Below, in pieces: positions 35,284-44,341 of a DNA stretch of 64,000 bases. The stretch's first letter is position 1, and the number at the start of each line of letters is the position of its first letter. The stretch lies in contig NZ_JAASQS010000002.1 of the NCBI RefSeq assembly GCF_011762045.1, forward strand, positions 124,001-188,000, written 5' to 3'. The stretch comes from Rhizomicrobium electricum. Its GTDB lineage: Bacteria > Pseudomonadota > Alphaproteobacteria > Micropepsales > Micropepsaceae. The position numbers and the translations under genes were made by a program. The notes below the pieces were generated by a model. That model was not told the origin of the DNA. It searched no databases and saw nothing but the letters and a program-made list of their open reading frames with translations.

Positions 35284-35640
35284 ATGCGCAAAACGTGGCT
35301 GAAGCCGGTTCTGACGGCCGTGCTGTTTCCGGTCGTGCTGCTGGCCAGTATTGCAGCGTTGGACGAGTTCTCCGGCAGCGACAGACTGCCGTGGACGAAA
35401 TCCCGGCATTCACGAGAACAAATCATAAGCCTTGCCGAAGCACAGTGCTTCCGCCGCTATCCCGACCACGAAAAATTCCGCCCGTGGCACGCAAAATTGT
35501 CCGACGGTCGTTGGCTGATTAGGGGCACGCGAAGCGGCCTGCCCTGGATTATCAGTGGGCACTTCGACACGGTCATGCTCGCGGTGATCGATGATCAAAA
35601 CGAAGTGATGTCGAGTTGCTCGGTATTTGCGTACGACTAA
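35284..35640 (+). CDS. Small membrane-anchored or secreted protein, unknown function
   Basis: 118 residues with an N-terminal hydrophobic segment (MRKTWLKPVLTAVLFPVVLLASIAA), followed by a soluble domain containing AQCFRRYPDHEKFRPWHAKLSDGRW. GGGAGGGGG precedes the ATG. Convergent with the three-repeat protein 5 bp downstream. Function unknown. Confidence 0.65.
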   Translation: MRKTWLKPVLTAVLFPVVLLASIAALDEFSGSDRLPWTKSRHSREQIISLAEAQCFRRYPDHEKFRPWHAKLSDGRWLIRGTRSGLPWIISGHFDTVMLAVIDDQNEVMSSCSVFAYD

Positions 35641-35644
35641 CGGC

Positions 35645-36457
35645 TTACTTCTTCTTCTCGTCCTTCACCGTGATCTTCACGCTCGGCGGCGGCACTGCGG
35701 GGACGGCGCGCCAGTCGCGGGCGCATTGCACCACGTAGGGCGAATATCCGCGCGGATTATCGCAGAAATACCAGTTGGCGGTTTGCGGCGGACCGGCCTG
35801 GGCCTTGCCCGGCGCAGTCACCGGGATCGACTCGAAGCCGGCCGGGCACGCCGTCACATACGGGAAGAACGCCTTCTTTTCCTCGCACCATTGCCAGTCG
35901 GAATAGCTCAGCGGTGTCACTGTGCCCGGCGGCGGCGGCGAGATCGGAATGCGCGTCCACTCGTGGCTGCACTCCTTCACATAGGGATAATACCCGTCCG
36001 GCGCATCGCAGTAGTTCCAATAGGCCGTGATGCCGACCGGCAGATCGCCCGGCACCACCAGTCCGCGCGTCGAGGTCGGCGGATAATCGTCGTCGCCATA
36101 GATGTTGTTGGGATAGTACTGCGGCGGGTACGGATAATAGTATTGCGAATACGGATACGGCGGATACGGCCACGTCATCGGCATCGGCGGATAGGGATAA
36201 AACGGCCCGCCCCAGATGTGGTCATCGCGATGGCGACGATGGTCGCCTTTGCCGTCGTGACCGCCCGGATGCATGCCGGGTTTCGGCATGCCGGGCTGGA
36301 CATTGCCGGGTGCGGTCGGCAACCCCGCATGTCCGAGCCGGGGGTTGAACGGCGGCGGCGCACCGTTCGGCGATGTCTGGTCCGACGGCTTGTCGGCCGC
36401 CACGGCGGCTGCCGACAAAAGCAGCAGGACGGCAAATCCGGAGAGAACTCTGCGCAT
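35645..36457 (-). CDS. Secreted protein with three 41-residue W-x2-C/PYV-x2-C repeats
   Basis: 270 residues: signal peptide (MRRVLSGFAVLLLLSAAAVAA), a His/Asp/Gly segment (about 60-82), a Pro/Tyr-rich segment (about 85-125), then three copies of W-x2-C-x5-G/A-[YF]-x-PYV-x2-C at about 147-171, 188-212 and 229-253. The cysteine pairs are 13 residues apart in every copy and the copies are exactly 41 residues apart (C150, C191, C232). A lysine tail follows. This looks like a small disulfide-stapled repeat domain in the periplasm or cell surface. I do not know a characterised homologue. Confidence 0.8.
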   Translation of the reverse strand: MRRVLSGFAVLLLLSAAAVAADKPSDQTSPNGAPPPFNPRLGHAGLPTAPGNVQPGMPKPGMHPGGHDGKGDHRRHRDDHIWGGPFYPYPPMPMTWPYPPYPYSQYYYPYPPQYYPNNIYGDDDYPPTSTRGLVVPGDLPVGITAYWNYCDAPDGYYPYVKECSHEWTRIPISPPPPGTVTPLSYSDWQWCEEKKAFFPYVTACPAGFESIPVTAPGKAQAGPPQTANWYFCDNPRGYSPYVVQCARDWRAVPAVPPPSVKITVKDEKKK

Positions 36458-36555
36458 GGCCCAAACCCTTCAAGTACCCTCAGTCTAGCCCGCCGCTGCG
36501 GCACGGTCACCTGCGCCAGCCCTTCACCCCGATTACATTCGCGTTACGCCACAGG

Positions 36556-36708
36556 TTGTCATCCCGGACGCGCCCGCGATGATGATGGCGCATGGCACAC
36601 GGGGCGCGATCCGGGATCCACTTTGAAATCTGGATTGTGTCCGTGTGGGTCCCGGCTCTGCGCACTCCCTTGCACTTCGTGCTCCGAAGGGCTTGGCCGG
36701 GATGACAA
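36556..36708. repeat. TTGTCATCCCGG ... CCGGGATGACAA inverted-repeat element
   Basis: 153 bp with complementary ends of 12 bp and internal palindromes such as GATCCGGGATC. Related to the element at 4986-5177 by its ends. It fills the gap between the repeat protein and xthA. Confidence 0.65.
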
Positions 36709-36759
36709 TCCAGTTGGTTAAGTCCTAGTCTCCCCCGGCAATCGAATCTCCCCTCGCCC

Positions 36760-37542
36760 ATGAAAATCGCCACCTGGAATGTGAACTCTGTGAAGGCACG
36801 GATCGACACCGTGACCCAATGGCTGAAAGACGCCGCGCCCGATGTCGTCTGCCTGCAGGAGATCAAATGCATGGACGACGCCTTTCCGCGCGGCGTGTTC
36901 GAGGACCTCGGCTACAATTGCGCGGTGCATGGCCAGAAGACCTATAACGGCGTCGCCATCCTGTCGAAGCGTCCGCTCGAAGACATCACCTGTGGTCTGC
37001 CGGGCGGCGAAGACGACATCCATGCCCGCTACATCGAAGCAGTGGTGAGCGGCGACAAAGGCGTGATCCGTATCGCCTCGGTCTATGCGCCGAACGGCAA
37101 CCCGCTCGGCTCGGAGAAATTCATCTATAAGCTCGGCTGGATGGAGCGGCTGCACGCCCGCGCAGCGGAAATCCTCACCTACGAAGAACCCGCGGCGCTG
37201 ATGGGCGATTTCAACGTCATCCCGACCGACGACGATTGTCACGACCCGGCCGTATGGCGGAACGACGCCTTGTTCCAGCCGCAGAGCCAGGCCGCGCTGC
37301 GCACCATCGAGCATCTCGGCTGGCAGGATGCCTTCCGCGCCTGCGATGCCACCCCGCACCGCTACACGTTCTGGGACTATCAGGCCGGCGCCTGGCAGAA
37401 GGATCACGGCATCCGCATCGACTTCGTGCTGCTCACGCCGCAAGCCACCGACCGGCTCAAAACCTGCTCCATCGACAAGCGCGTGCGCGCCTGGGACAAG
37501 CCCTCGGACCATGTGCCGGTGATCGCAGAGATCGACGTCTAG
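36760..37542 (+). CDS. xthA: Exodeoxyribonuclease III (AP endonuclease)
   Basis: 260 residues. It cuts at abasic sites and digests 3' ends in base excision repair. Motifs: WNVNSVKARID, CLQEIKC (metal Glu), ASVYAPNGNP, GDFNVIPTDDD, and the end SDHVPVIAEI with the catalytic His. Length normal. The stop overlaps the methyltransferase gene by 4 bp (convergent). Confidence 0.97.
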   Translation: MKIATWNVNSVKARIDTVTQWLKDAAPDVVCLQEIKCMDDAFPRGVFEDLGYNCAVHGQKTYNGVAILSKRPLEDITCGLPGGEDDIHARYIEAVVSGDKGVIRIASVYAPNGNPLGSEKFIYKLGWMERLHARAAEILTYEEPAALMGDFNVIPTDDDCHDPAVWRNDALFQPQSQAALRTIEHLGWQDAFRACDATPHRYTFWDYQAGAWQKDHGIRIDFVLLTPQATDRLKTCSIDKRVRAWDKPSDHVPVIAEIDV

Positions 37543-38153
37543 CGCTTCTTCGCCACCAGATCGATCAACGCCGACATGCCTTTGTGGCGCGAACCTTCGC
37601 TGACTTCGGTATCGTATTCGGCGAGGTGCAGGATATTCATGTCGGCGAATTCGCGTTCCAACAGATCGCGCGTGTACAGGTTCTCGACTTGCGATGGTCC
37701 GCCGGTGCCGTATTCGAGTTGCTTGGGACGGTAGCCTTCCAACAGCAGCAATCCGCCGGGCACCAGAACGTGCTTGATGTTGGCGAAGATACGCCCGCGC
37801 CACGCCGGATCGGCAAACTGGATGAAGATCGCAGCCACCACATCGAAACGCGGCACGCCCCACTCCCAATGGGCGAGATCGACGCATTCGGTTTTCAGCG
37901 TCACGCCCGCAGCGGCCGCCAGCTTCTCGGCCTTAGCCAGCGCCACCGGCGAAAAGTCGATCGACAGCACATCCAGCCCTTGCCGCGCTAGCCACACGCC
38001 GTTGCGCCCTTCGCCGTCCGCTACCGCGAGCGTCCGCATGCCCGGCTTCAATCGTTCGCGTTGCGTCGCAAGGAACGCGTTAGGCTCGGTGCCGAACAGA
38101 TAATCGTCGCCGGAAAACCGTTCGTTCCAAAAAGCGCGTTGGTCGTCCGCCAT
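37539..38153 (-). CDS. Class I SAM-dependent methyltransferase, TehB-like
   Basis: 204 residues. It starts AFWNERFSGDDYLFGTEPNAFL and has SAM motif I VADGEGRNGVWLARQG, post-I acidic SIDFS and motif III LVPGGLLLLEGY. This matches the small TehB/thiopurine-methyltransferase-like group. A TehA-family transporter lies 600 bp away, divergent, with one small secreted protein between. Substrate not proven. Confidence 0.88.
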   Translation of the reverse strand: MADDQRAFWNERFSGDDYLFGTEPNAFLATQRERLKPGMRTLAVADGEGRNGVWLARQGLDVLSIDFSPVALAKAEKLAAAAGVTLKTECVDLAHWEWGVPRFDVVAAIFIQFADPAWRGRIFANIKHVLVPGGLLLLEGYRPKQLEYGTGGPSQVENLYTRDLLEREFADMNILHLAEYDTEVSEGSRHKGMSALIDLVAKKR

Positions 38154-38266
38154 AATCGCCGTCCCGAAATTCGATCAATTGACGTCAGTATCATGGCAAT
38201 CGGGGCATCGCCACCGTCCTCAATTGCGCCGCATTAGCCACCTAACCACGCGCCATGGAGGCTTCG

Positions 38267-38680
38267 ATGCGCGCGTGCGCAATTCTTGCGTTTCTCGTTG
38301 TCTTTGCGGCAACCCCGGCCAGTGCGGAAAGCCTGATTTACCGCGTCGATTCCGCAACCGCCGTCATCTCCGGCAAGCACATGATCGTCACTGCCAAAGG
38401 CGCCGTGAAAACCGGCGGCTGGGAGAAACCACACCTTATCGTCAAGAAGAGTCACGAAGCGGGCGACCTCGATTTCGAGTTCGTTGCAGACCCGCCGGAG
38501 GATTCCGTAACCGTAGTCCAAGCGCTGATGCCGGTCAGCGTCCGGTACACGACGCGCCTGCCGAAAGACGACATCGCCGCAGTGCGCGTGACGGCGGCGA
38601 CCAACACGGTAACGGCGCAGATCATTCCAAAGACCGGCCCTGCCAGACCGGCACGCAAGCAGCGCGTTGCGCCGCATTGA
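38267..38680 (+). CDS. Small secreted protein, unknown function
   Basis: 137 residues with a signal peptide (MRACAILAFLVVFAATPASA). Mature part: ISGKHMIVTAKGAVKTGGWEKPHLIVKK and a basic end. GGAGG five bases upstream favours this ATG over one four codons earlier. Located between TehB-like and TehA-like genes. No family recognised. Confidence 0.7.
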   Translation: MRACAILAFLVVFAATPASAESLIYRVDSATAVISGKHMIVTAKGAVKTGGWEKPHLIVKKSHEAGDLDFEFVADPPEDSVTVVQALMPVSVRYTTRLPKDDIAAVRVTAATNTVTAQIIPKTGPARPARKQRVAPH

Positions 38681-38753
38681 CTTCGTCGCCTCCGCGGGAA
38701 ATACACACATTAACTGTACATCTTTTCCCGTCTGACGTCGTTCCGGAGCCTTC

Positions 38754-39725
38754 ATGGACGCCCTCGTCGCCAATCCGCAGGCGCCTTCTCGCAGCGGACG
38801 CTTGCCCGCCGCGCACTTCGGCATGGTGCTGGGACTGTCCGGTCTCGGCCAATCGTGGCGGTTGGCGGTCCAGTATTGGCATGTACCGGCGATGATCGGG
38901 GAAGCGATCCTTGCGCTGGCGGGTCTGGTGTGGGCGTCGCTGCTTGTCTTCTATGTCGTCCAAGCCATTTTGCGACCGGCACAGACGCGCGCCGAGTTCG
39001 CGCATCCCGTCCAGGGATCGACGCCGGCCTTGGTCGGCATTGCAACGCTGCTGATGACCCTCGCCGTGGCGCGCTACAGCATGCTGGCCGCGTGGACGTT
39101 CGCGCTCGCCGGAATCGGCTGGCATTTGTTTTTCGCATTGATGCACACCGGCGGGCTGTGGCGCGGCGGACGCGACATGCTGGATACGGCACCCAGCCTT
39201 TATCTGCCGACTGTCGCCGGCAACTTCACCAGCGCCGCCGCTCTCGGTGTACTCGGGCATTCCGATTGGGGCTGGCTGTTTCTCGGCGCCGGCGTGTTCT
39301 CGTGGTTGGCGCTGGAGTCGCTCATCGTCATGCGCCTGTGGCAGCCGGATGGTTTGCCCAAGCCGCAGCGCCCGCTGATCGGCATCCAGTTTGCGCCGCC
39401 GGTGGTCTGCGGCATGGCATGGCTCAATCTCGCGCCCGGCACGACCGATCACTGGCTGCTGATGCTGTGGGGCTACGGCCTGTTCCAGCTTCTGCTCGGC
39501 ATCCGGCTGTGGCGCTGGCTTGGCGAGACCCCGTTCGCGCCGTCATATTGGGCCTATACCTTCGGCATCGCCTCGACCACCGTGTGCGCGCTGAAACTCG
39601 CGCTCTCGGGCGTGCCTGTGGCGCAGACATTGGCGCTGCCGATCTTCCTCGGCGCCAATGCGTTCATCGGCACCTTAGCGGTGCGCACGGCGGTTCTGCT
39701 GATGCGGGGAAAACTGTTGGTCTAG
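38754..39725 (+). CDS. TDT/TehA-family (SLAC1-like) transporter
   Basis: 323 residues with ten predicted membrane helices. HFGMVLGLSGLGQSWR is the first-helix pattern of TehA/SLAC1 anion channels, and LYLPTVAGNFTSA and WGYGLFQLLLGIRLWRW match later helices. In other bacteria TehA works with TehB in tellurite resistance or as an anion exporter. The stop overlaps pleD by 4 bp. Confidence 0.88.
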   Translation: MDALVANPQAPSRSGRLPAAHFGMVLGLSGLGQSWRLAVQYWHVPAMIGEAILALAGLVWASLLVFYVVQAILRPAQTRAEFAHPVQGSTPALVGIATLLMTLAVARYSMLAAWTFALAGIGWHLFFALMHTGGLWRGGRDMLDTAPSLYLPTVAGNFTSAAALGVLGHSDWGWLFLGAGVFSWLALESLIVMRLWQPDGLPKPQRPLIGIQFAPPVVCGMAWLNLAPGTTDHWLLMLWGYGLFQLLLGIRLWRWLGETPFAPSYWAYTFGIASTTVCALKLALSGVPVAQTLALPIFLGANAFIGTLAVRTAVLLMRGKLLV

Positions 39726-41092
39726 GCCGCGTCGGCTACGACCCGGTTGCGGCCGGAGTTCTTGGCCGCATACAGCGCCTGATCGGCGCGGCGCAGCAGA
39801 CTGTCGGCGGAGTCCGCCGGCCCCATCGAACCGGCGATGCCGATCGACAGCGTGATGTTCAGTTTGTTCGGCGCGCGCGAGATCGCCACCGGCGTAGTCT
39901 CGATGCTCTTCCGCAGCCGTTCGGCGATGGTATAGGCGTACGCCACTTCGGTTTCCGGCATCACCACGACGAATTCCTCGCCGCCATAGCGGCAGGCGAG
40001 ATCGCAGCCGCGCACATTGGCGGTGATGCGGCGGGCCATTTCACGCAGCACTTCGTCGCCGATGTCGTGGCCGTGGTTGTCGTTGACCCGCTTGAAGAAG
40101 TCGATGTCCATGATGACGAACGACAGCTGCTTGCCGGTCTTGTGCGCCTGGGCCACGAGGTTATCGAGGTGGCGCGTCATGTAGCGGCGATTGTGCAGCC
40201 CCGTCAGGCCGTCGGTGATCGCCATTTCGAGGCTGAGCTGGACGTTGTGGCGGAGCCGGTCGGCGTAGCGCTTCTTGCGCAGCTGGGTGCGCACGCGGGC
40301 GACGAGTTCGTTGGTGTCGACCGGTCGCGTCAGGTAGTCGTTGACGCCCATTTCGAGCGCCTGATGCAGCTTGCGCTTGTCGCCGTCCGAGACCACCACC
40401 AGGATCGGCACGTGACGTCCCTCGGGGAGCGAACGCAACTGCGAGCAGAGGCGCAGGCCGTCGAAGCCGCGCATGCCGAGCGACACCAGGATGAGGTCGA
40501 AGTCCCCGCCGCGCACGCGCACCAGGGCCTCTTCGAAAGTGTCGACGCAAGCGACGTCGTTTTCCTTGCGCAGGGCGGTCGCGAACCAGTTGGCGGAATC
40601 CGGCCGGTCCTCGATCATCAGGATGCGTCCGGCGATGCCGCTTTCGATGAACGAGGTCGAAGGATCGATCAGCCCCATCGCCTGACCGGTGGTTTCGCGC
40701 ATGCGAAGCTCGTCGGTCATCATCTTGAGGCGGACCAGCGAGCGCACGCGGGCGAACAAGGCCGCGTCGTCGACCGGTTTGGTGAGAAAATCGTCGGCGC
40801 CCGCTTCCAGGCCGGTGACGCGGTCCGACGGCTGGTCGAGCGCCGTGACCATCACGACCGGAATATGGGCGGTGCGCGGATTGGCTTTGATGCGGCGGCA
40901 GACTTCGAATCCGTCCATGCCGGGCATCATGACGTCGAGCAGGACGATATCAGGATCGCTGGCTTCCATCTTGCCCAGCGCTTCAGCGCCCGAATACGCC
41001 GTGACGACTTCGAAATACTCGGCGGTCAGCCGGGCTTCGAGCAGCTTCACGTTGGCAAGAATGTCATCAACGACCAGGACTCGGGCCGTCAT
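39722..41092 (-). CDS. pleD: PleD diguanylate cyclase response regulator
   Basis: 456 residues: REC1 with D53 in VLLDVMMPG, a second receiver-like domain where the phospho-Asp is missing (DLILVSLGM), and a C-terminal GGDEF domain with active-site GGEEF. RGCD five residues earlier is the allosteric I-site, so feedback inhibition by c-di-GMP is expected. In Caulobacter PleD is phosphorylated by PleC/DivJ and localises to the stalked pole. It follows divK by 3 bp, as in other alphaproteobacteria. Confidence 0.97.
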   Translation of the reverse strand: MTARVLVVDDILANVKLLEARLTAEYFEVVTAYSGAEALGKMEASDPDIVLLDVMMPGMDGFEVCRRIKANPRTAHIPVVMVTALDQPSDRVTGLEAGADDFLTKPVDDAALFARVRSLVRLKMMTDELRMRETTGQAMGLIDPSTSFIESGIAGRILMIEDRPDSANWFATALRKENDVACVDTFEEALVRVRGGDFDLILVSLGMRGFDGLRLCSQLRSLPEGRHVPILVVVSDGDKRKLHQALEMGVNDYLTRPVDTNELVARVRTQLRKKRYADRLRHNVQLSLEMAITDGLTGLHNRRYMTRHLDNLVAQAHKTGKQLSFVIMDIDFFKRVNDNHGHDIGDEVLREMARRITANVRGCDLACRYGGEEFVVVMPETEVAYAYTIAERLRKSIETTPVAISRAPNKLNITLSIGIAGSMGPADSADSLLRRADQALYAAKNSGRNRVVADAA

Positions 41093-41095
41093 GGT

Positions 41096-41470
41096 TCACC
41101 CGATGAAACGGCGGACCGTATCCAGGAAGCTGGTCACGGAAATCGGCTTGGAAATGTACGCTTCGCAACCGCCCTGGCGGATGACTTCCTCGTCGCCCTT
41201 CATGGCGAACGCGGTCACCGCGACCACCGGGATCGCCTTCAGCGTATCGTCTTCCTTCAGCCACTTGGTGACTTCCAGTCCGGAAACTTCCGGCAGCTGG
41301 ATGTCCATCAGGATCAGGTCCGGGCGATGTTCGCGCGCGATATCGAGCGCTTCCATGCCGTCCTTGGTCTGCAGGATGTTGTAGCCGTGCGCGTCGAGCA
41401 GATCGTGAAAGAGCTTCATGTTCAGCTCATTGTCCTCGACGATGAGAACGGTCTTCGATTTCGCGTCCAT
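41096..41470 (-). CDS. divK: Single-domain response regulator DivK
   Basis: 124 residues, one receiver domain: acidic ED pocket at 12-13, D56 in [13 protein letters not shown], Thr in [14 protein letters not shown] and Lys in YISKPIS. DivK controls DivL-CckA-CtrA signalling in the alphaproteobacterial cell cycle. [13 protein letters not shown] is the start. First gene of the divK-pleD operon; a CtrA-like site lies about 105 bp upstream. Confidence 0.96.
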   Translation of the reverse strand: MDAKSKTVLIVEDNELNMKLFHDLLDAHGYNILQTKDGMEALDIAREHRPDLILMDIQLPEVSGLEVTKWLKEDDTLKAIPVVAVTAFAMKGDEEVIRQGGCEAYISKPISVTSFLDTVRRFIG

Positions 41471-41574
41471 GAGAACTCTCCGGTCCACCCCTCCGGGCTG
41501 TCGCACACCACCTGGTTGCACGTACCTGACCCGACTCGATCGCAATCACATTGCGTAGTATTAGTTTGCGAGTA

Positions 41575-41589
41575 TTAACGCTCCCTTGA
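41575..41589. promoter_or_regulatory. Possible CtrA binding site upstream of divK
   Basis: TTAA-N7-TTGA (TTAACGCTCCCTTGA) differs by one base from the CtrA consensus TTAA-N7-TTAA. It lies in the gap between divergent divK and DUF3572. A GACTC (CcrM GANTC-type) site occurs at about 41533. In Caulobacter divK is transcribed under CtrA control, which supports the reading. Confidence 0.4.
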
Positions 41590-41635
41590 CGTTGACCGGT
41601 CCGGACATGCATTCCGGCCGGATTATCTGCGGTTA

Positions 41636-41941
41636 ATGTTTGAATTGGGTGGGAATTTGATCCGCGACAGGCTGACCAGGGAGCACGCCGAGACGATTGC
41701 CTTGAATGGACTGACTTTTTTAGCGGGCCGGGACGAGGACATCGAACGATTCTTGCGCAACACCGGAATCGACGCCGACGAGCTGCGCCGGCGGGCGGCC
41801 GACCCCGACATGTTGAGGGCCGTGCTGGAGTACATTCTGGCCGGCGACGCCACCACGACCGACTTTTGCGCGGAACAGAAGCTTGATCCACGTCAACTGC
41901 ACGCGGCCAACCATGTCTTGAGCGGCGCCCGTGAAGTGTGA
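41636..41941 (+). CDS. DUF3572-family protein
   Basis: 101 residues, all-helical. LTREHAETIALNGLTFLAGRDEDIERFLRNTGIDADELRRRA is the DUF3572 core, and FLAG is its mark. These proteins are found beside divK throughout alphaproteobacteria, divergent as here. Function unknown. The stop lies inside the next gene (11-bp overlap). Confidence 0.85.
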   Translation: MFELGGNLIRDRLTREHAETIALNGLTFLAGRDEDIERFLRNTGIDADELRRRAADPDMLRAVLEYILAGDATTTDFCAEQKLDPRQLHAANHVLSGAREV

Positions 41942-42587
41942 CCTGACCTCCGCCATTGCCGCCGTTCCGTCCGGCCGTCCCTTGGTCATCACCGACGCCG
42001 ATGGCGTGCTGCTGCAATTCACCGGCTGCTTCGGGCGCTGGCTGGCGGAGCGCGGCCTCTACCTCGACCTCACCTCCTATCAGCTCGAAGGCGGCATCCG
42101 GCGCCTGGACGACAATTCGCAGATCCTCGATGTCGAGTGCATTGCGCTGGTGGACGAGTATCGCGAAGACCTCGACGACCTTGATGCGGTCGAGGGCGCC
42201 TGCGAGGCGCTGGCCGAACTGTCGCAAGTGGCGAGCGTAGTGGTGCTGTCGAACGTCAATGCGATCCAGGCCAAGGCGCGGCTGAGGAATTTCGCGCGGC
42301 TCGGCATCGGCTATCCGCTGATCGCCAACGACTGCGGTGCCGGCTATCTCGCCGATAAAGGCGCCGCCGTCCGCGCTCTGGCGGCCCATGCACGGGCGCA
42401 GACTTTCTTCATCGACGATATCCCCTCCAATCTCGCCGACGTTGCCAAGGCCGCACCCGACGTGACGCTCGTGCACGTTGTCGAAAGCGAGCCGTTGCGC
42501 GTCCTGCTTGGCACCGGCTTCCCCGCCCACTGCCACGCCAAGGACTGGCGCGAGGTGCAGTCGTTTATCCTGGAGCGGCTGCCCTAG
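41931..42587 (+). CDS. HAD-superfamily hydrolase
   Basis: 218 residues. Motif I is DADGVLL (nucleophile Asp and acid Asp), motif II VVLSNVN, and the motif III/IV region contains DKGAAV followed by FIDDIPSNL. A cap domain sits between I and II. Start is GTG overlapping DUF3572, which suggests coupled translation. Likely a small phosphatase; substrate unknown. Confidence 0.85.
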   Translation: MKCDLTSAIAAVPSGRPLVITDADGVLLQFTGCFGRWLAERGLYLDLTSYQLEGGIRRLDDNSQILDVECIALVDEYREDLDDLDAVEGACEALAELSQVASVVVLSNVNAIQAKARLRNFARLGIGYPLIANDCGAGYLADKGAAVRALAAHARAQTFFIDDIPSNLADVAKAAPDVTLVHVVESEPLRVLLGTGFPAHCHAKDWREVQSFILERLP

Positions 42588-42693
42588 CGGCCATCCATTC
42601 CGTCACTTGCCTTGGTCCTCGATTTCGCGCACGAACACCGCCTGGATGGCTGGCTGGGCGGCCCGGCCGTAGCGCAGAACATGGAGGGCCCTT

Positions 42694-43620
42694 ATGCGTT
42701 TCGGCATTGATCTAGGCGGTACGAAAATCGAAATCATGGCGCTGGATACCGGCGGCCGGGAAATCCTGCGCGAGCGTGTCCCCACGCCCCGCGATAGCTA
42801 TGACTCCGCCGTCCGCGCCATTGTAGGATTGGTGGAAGCGACCGAGGCCAAGCTGGGCCGCAAAGGCAGCGTGGGGATCGGCATTCCCGGCGCCATCAGC
42901 CCCAAGACGGGGTTCGTCAAGAACGCCAATTCGGTGGTCCTGATCGGCCATCCGCTCGACAAGGACCTGTCGTCCGCCCTCGCCCGTCCGGTGCGGGTCG
43001 AGAACGACGCCAACTGCTTTGCGCTGTCGGAAGCTTCGGACGGCGCCGCCATGGGAGTGCGGGTGGTGTTCGGCGTGATTACCGGCACCGGTGTCGGCGG
43101 CGGCGTGGTGGTCGACGGCCGTGTGCTGACCGGCGCCCATGCGGTGGCCGGCGAATGGGGACACAACGCCCTGCCGCGCCCCAGCGTCGCCGAGGTGCAG
43201 CACGCTCAGGATTGCTACTGTGGCAAGAAAGGCTGCATCGAGACCTGGTGCAGCGGCCCGGCGCTGGCGCGGCTTTACGAGGCGCATACCGGCGTCGGCA
43301 AAGCCCTGCCCGATATCGTCAAGGCGGCGACACTCGGCGAACAGGCGGCTGTCACCGAACTCGAGAATTTCTACGACCGTCTGGCGCGGGCGTTGTCCGA
43401 GGTGGTCAACATCCTCGATCCCGACGTGATCGTGATGGGCGGCGGCCTGTCCAACATCGACGCTCTGTACACGGAGCTTCCCCCGCGGGTCGAGCACTAC
43501 GCCTTCACCACCGAAGCCCCGACGAAGATCGTCAGAAACAAGCACGGCGACTCGTCGGGCGTGCGCGGCGCCGCCTGGCTGTGGACCGAAGATGAAGTCG
43601 CTGCCGGCCTGGCGAGGTAA
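42694..43620 (+). CDS. ROK-family sugar kinase (fructokinase/NagK type)
   Basis: 308 residues. ATP loop GIDLGGTKIEIMALD, sugar-binding ENDANCFALSEA, catalytic Asp within that motif, zinc site CYCGKKGCIETWCSGPA, and GGGLSN. Zinc-containing ROK kinases of this length are fructokinases (Mak) or N-acetylglucosamine kinases (NagK); nagZ in the same window makes the second attractive but not proven. AGGGCCC precedes the ATG. Confidence 0.9.
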   Translation: MRFGIDLGGTKIEIMALDTGGREILRERVPTPRDSYDSAVRAIVGLVEATEAKLGRKGSVGIGIPGAISPKTGFVKNANSVVLIGHPLDKDLSSALARPVRVENDANCFALSEASDGAAMGVRVVFGVITGTGVGGGVVVDGRVLTGAHAVAGEWGHNALPRPSVAEVQHAQDCYCGKKGCIETWCSGPALARLYEAHTGVGKALPDIVKAATLGEQAAVTELENFYDRLARALSEVVNILDPDVIVMGGGLSNIDALYTELPPRVEHYAFTTEAPTKIVRNKHGDSSGVRGAAWLWTEDEVAAGLAR

Positions 43621-43631
43621 CCCACTCACCA

Positions 43632-43773
43632 TTGTCATGGCCGCCCCCGTACTACTTATCGTCATGGCCGGGCTACGACCCGGCCATCCAGGCGGAGGCA
43701 ACGTTTGGCACATCGGCAAAGATTGTGCGGGCTGCAAAATGGATGGCCGGCTCTGAGGCCGGCCATGACGAAA
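43632..43773. repeat. TTGTCATGGCC / GGCCATGAC inverted-repeat element
   Basis: Paired blocks include GTCATGGCCG with CGGCCATGAC, GGGCTACGACCCGGCC, and GGCCGGCTCTGAGGCCGGCC. It occupies the whole gap between the ROK kinase and the nitroreductase and could terminate both. Confidence 0.6.
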
Positions 43774-43780
43774 ATGGCGA

Positions 43781-44341
43781 TTACCCTATCCACTTCACCT
43801 CAGCCGGCTTGCGCGGCACCGGCGGCGGGAATTCGGCGGTATGTCCGACGATAATGGCGGCCACCGGCGTGCAATCCGGCGGCAGTCCGAGCGCCGCCTT
43901 GCCGTCGGCCGACGCGAGCCATGCCTGCGCCTGACCGATCCAGCAGGTGCCGAGACCGGCCGCACGCGCCGCCAGCATCAGGTTCTGCGCCGCTAGGCTG
44001 CAGTTCACCGCCGCCCACGGCCCGCTGCTGGCGCTGGCGATCACGATCAGCGCCGGCGCATTGTAGAGAATGTCGTAAGCCGGATTTTTCATCTTCTCGA
44101 CACGCTCGCTCGGTGCGCCGTTGGCGATCATGATCGCCAGGGTCGCCGCTTTACCGTCGCGCGAAACCCGTTTGAGAAGCTCCTTGTCGCGCACCACCGT
44201 GAACAGCCAGGGCTGCTCGTTCATCGCGCTCGGCGCCAGCGTCGCCGCATCGATCAGTTGCCGCAGAACACCGTCGCTGACGGGTTCGTCGGTATAGTGG
44301 CGCACGGCGCGCCGTTCGCGGATTGCAGTCTCGAGATCCAT
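43781..44341 (-). CDS. Nitroreductase-family FMN oxidoreductase
   Basis: 186 residues. IRERRAVRHYTDEPV is the FMN-binding start; further matches are APSAMNEQPW, AAQNLMLAARAAGLGTCWIG and LPPDCTPVAAIIVGH. Reduces nitro groups, quinones or flavins with NAD(P)H; physiological substrate unknown. Single gene. Confidence 0.92.
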   Translation of the reverse strand: MDLETAIRERRAVRHYTDEPVSDGVLRQLIDAATLAPSAMNEQPWLFTVVRDKELLKRVSRDGKAATLAIMIANGAPSERVEKMKNPAYDILYNAPALIVIASASSGPWAAVNCSLAAQNLMLAARAAGLGTCWIGQAQAWLASADGKAALGLPPDCTPVAAIIVGHTAEFPPPVPRKPAEVKWIG

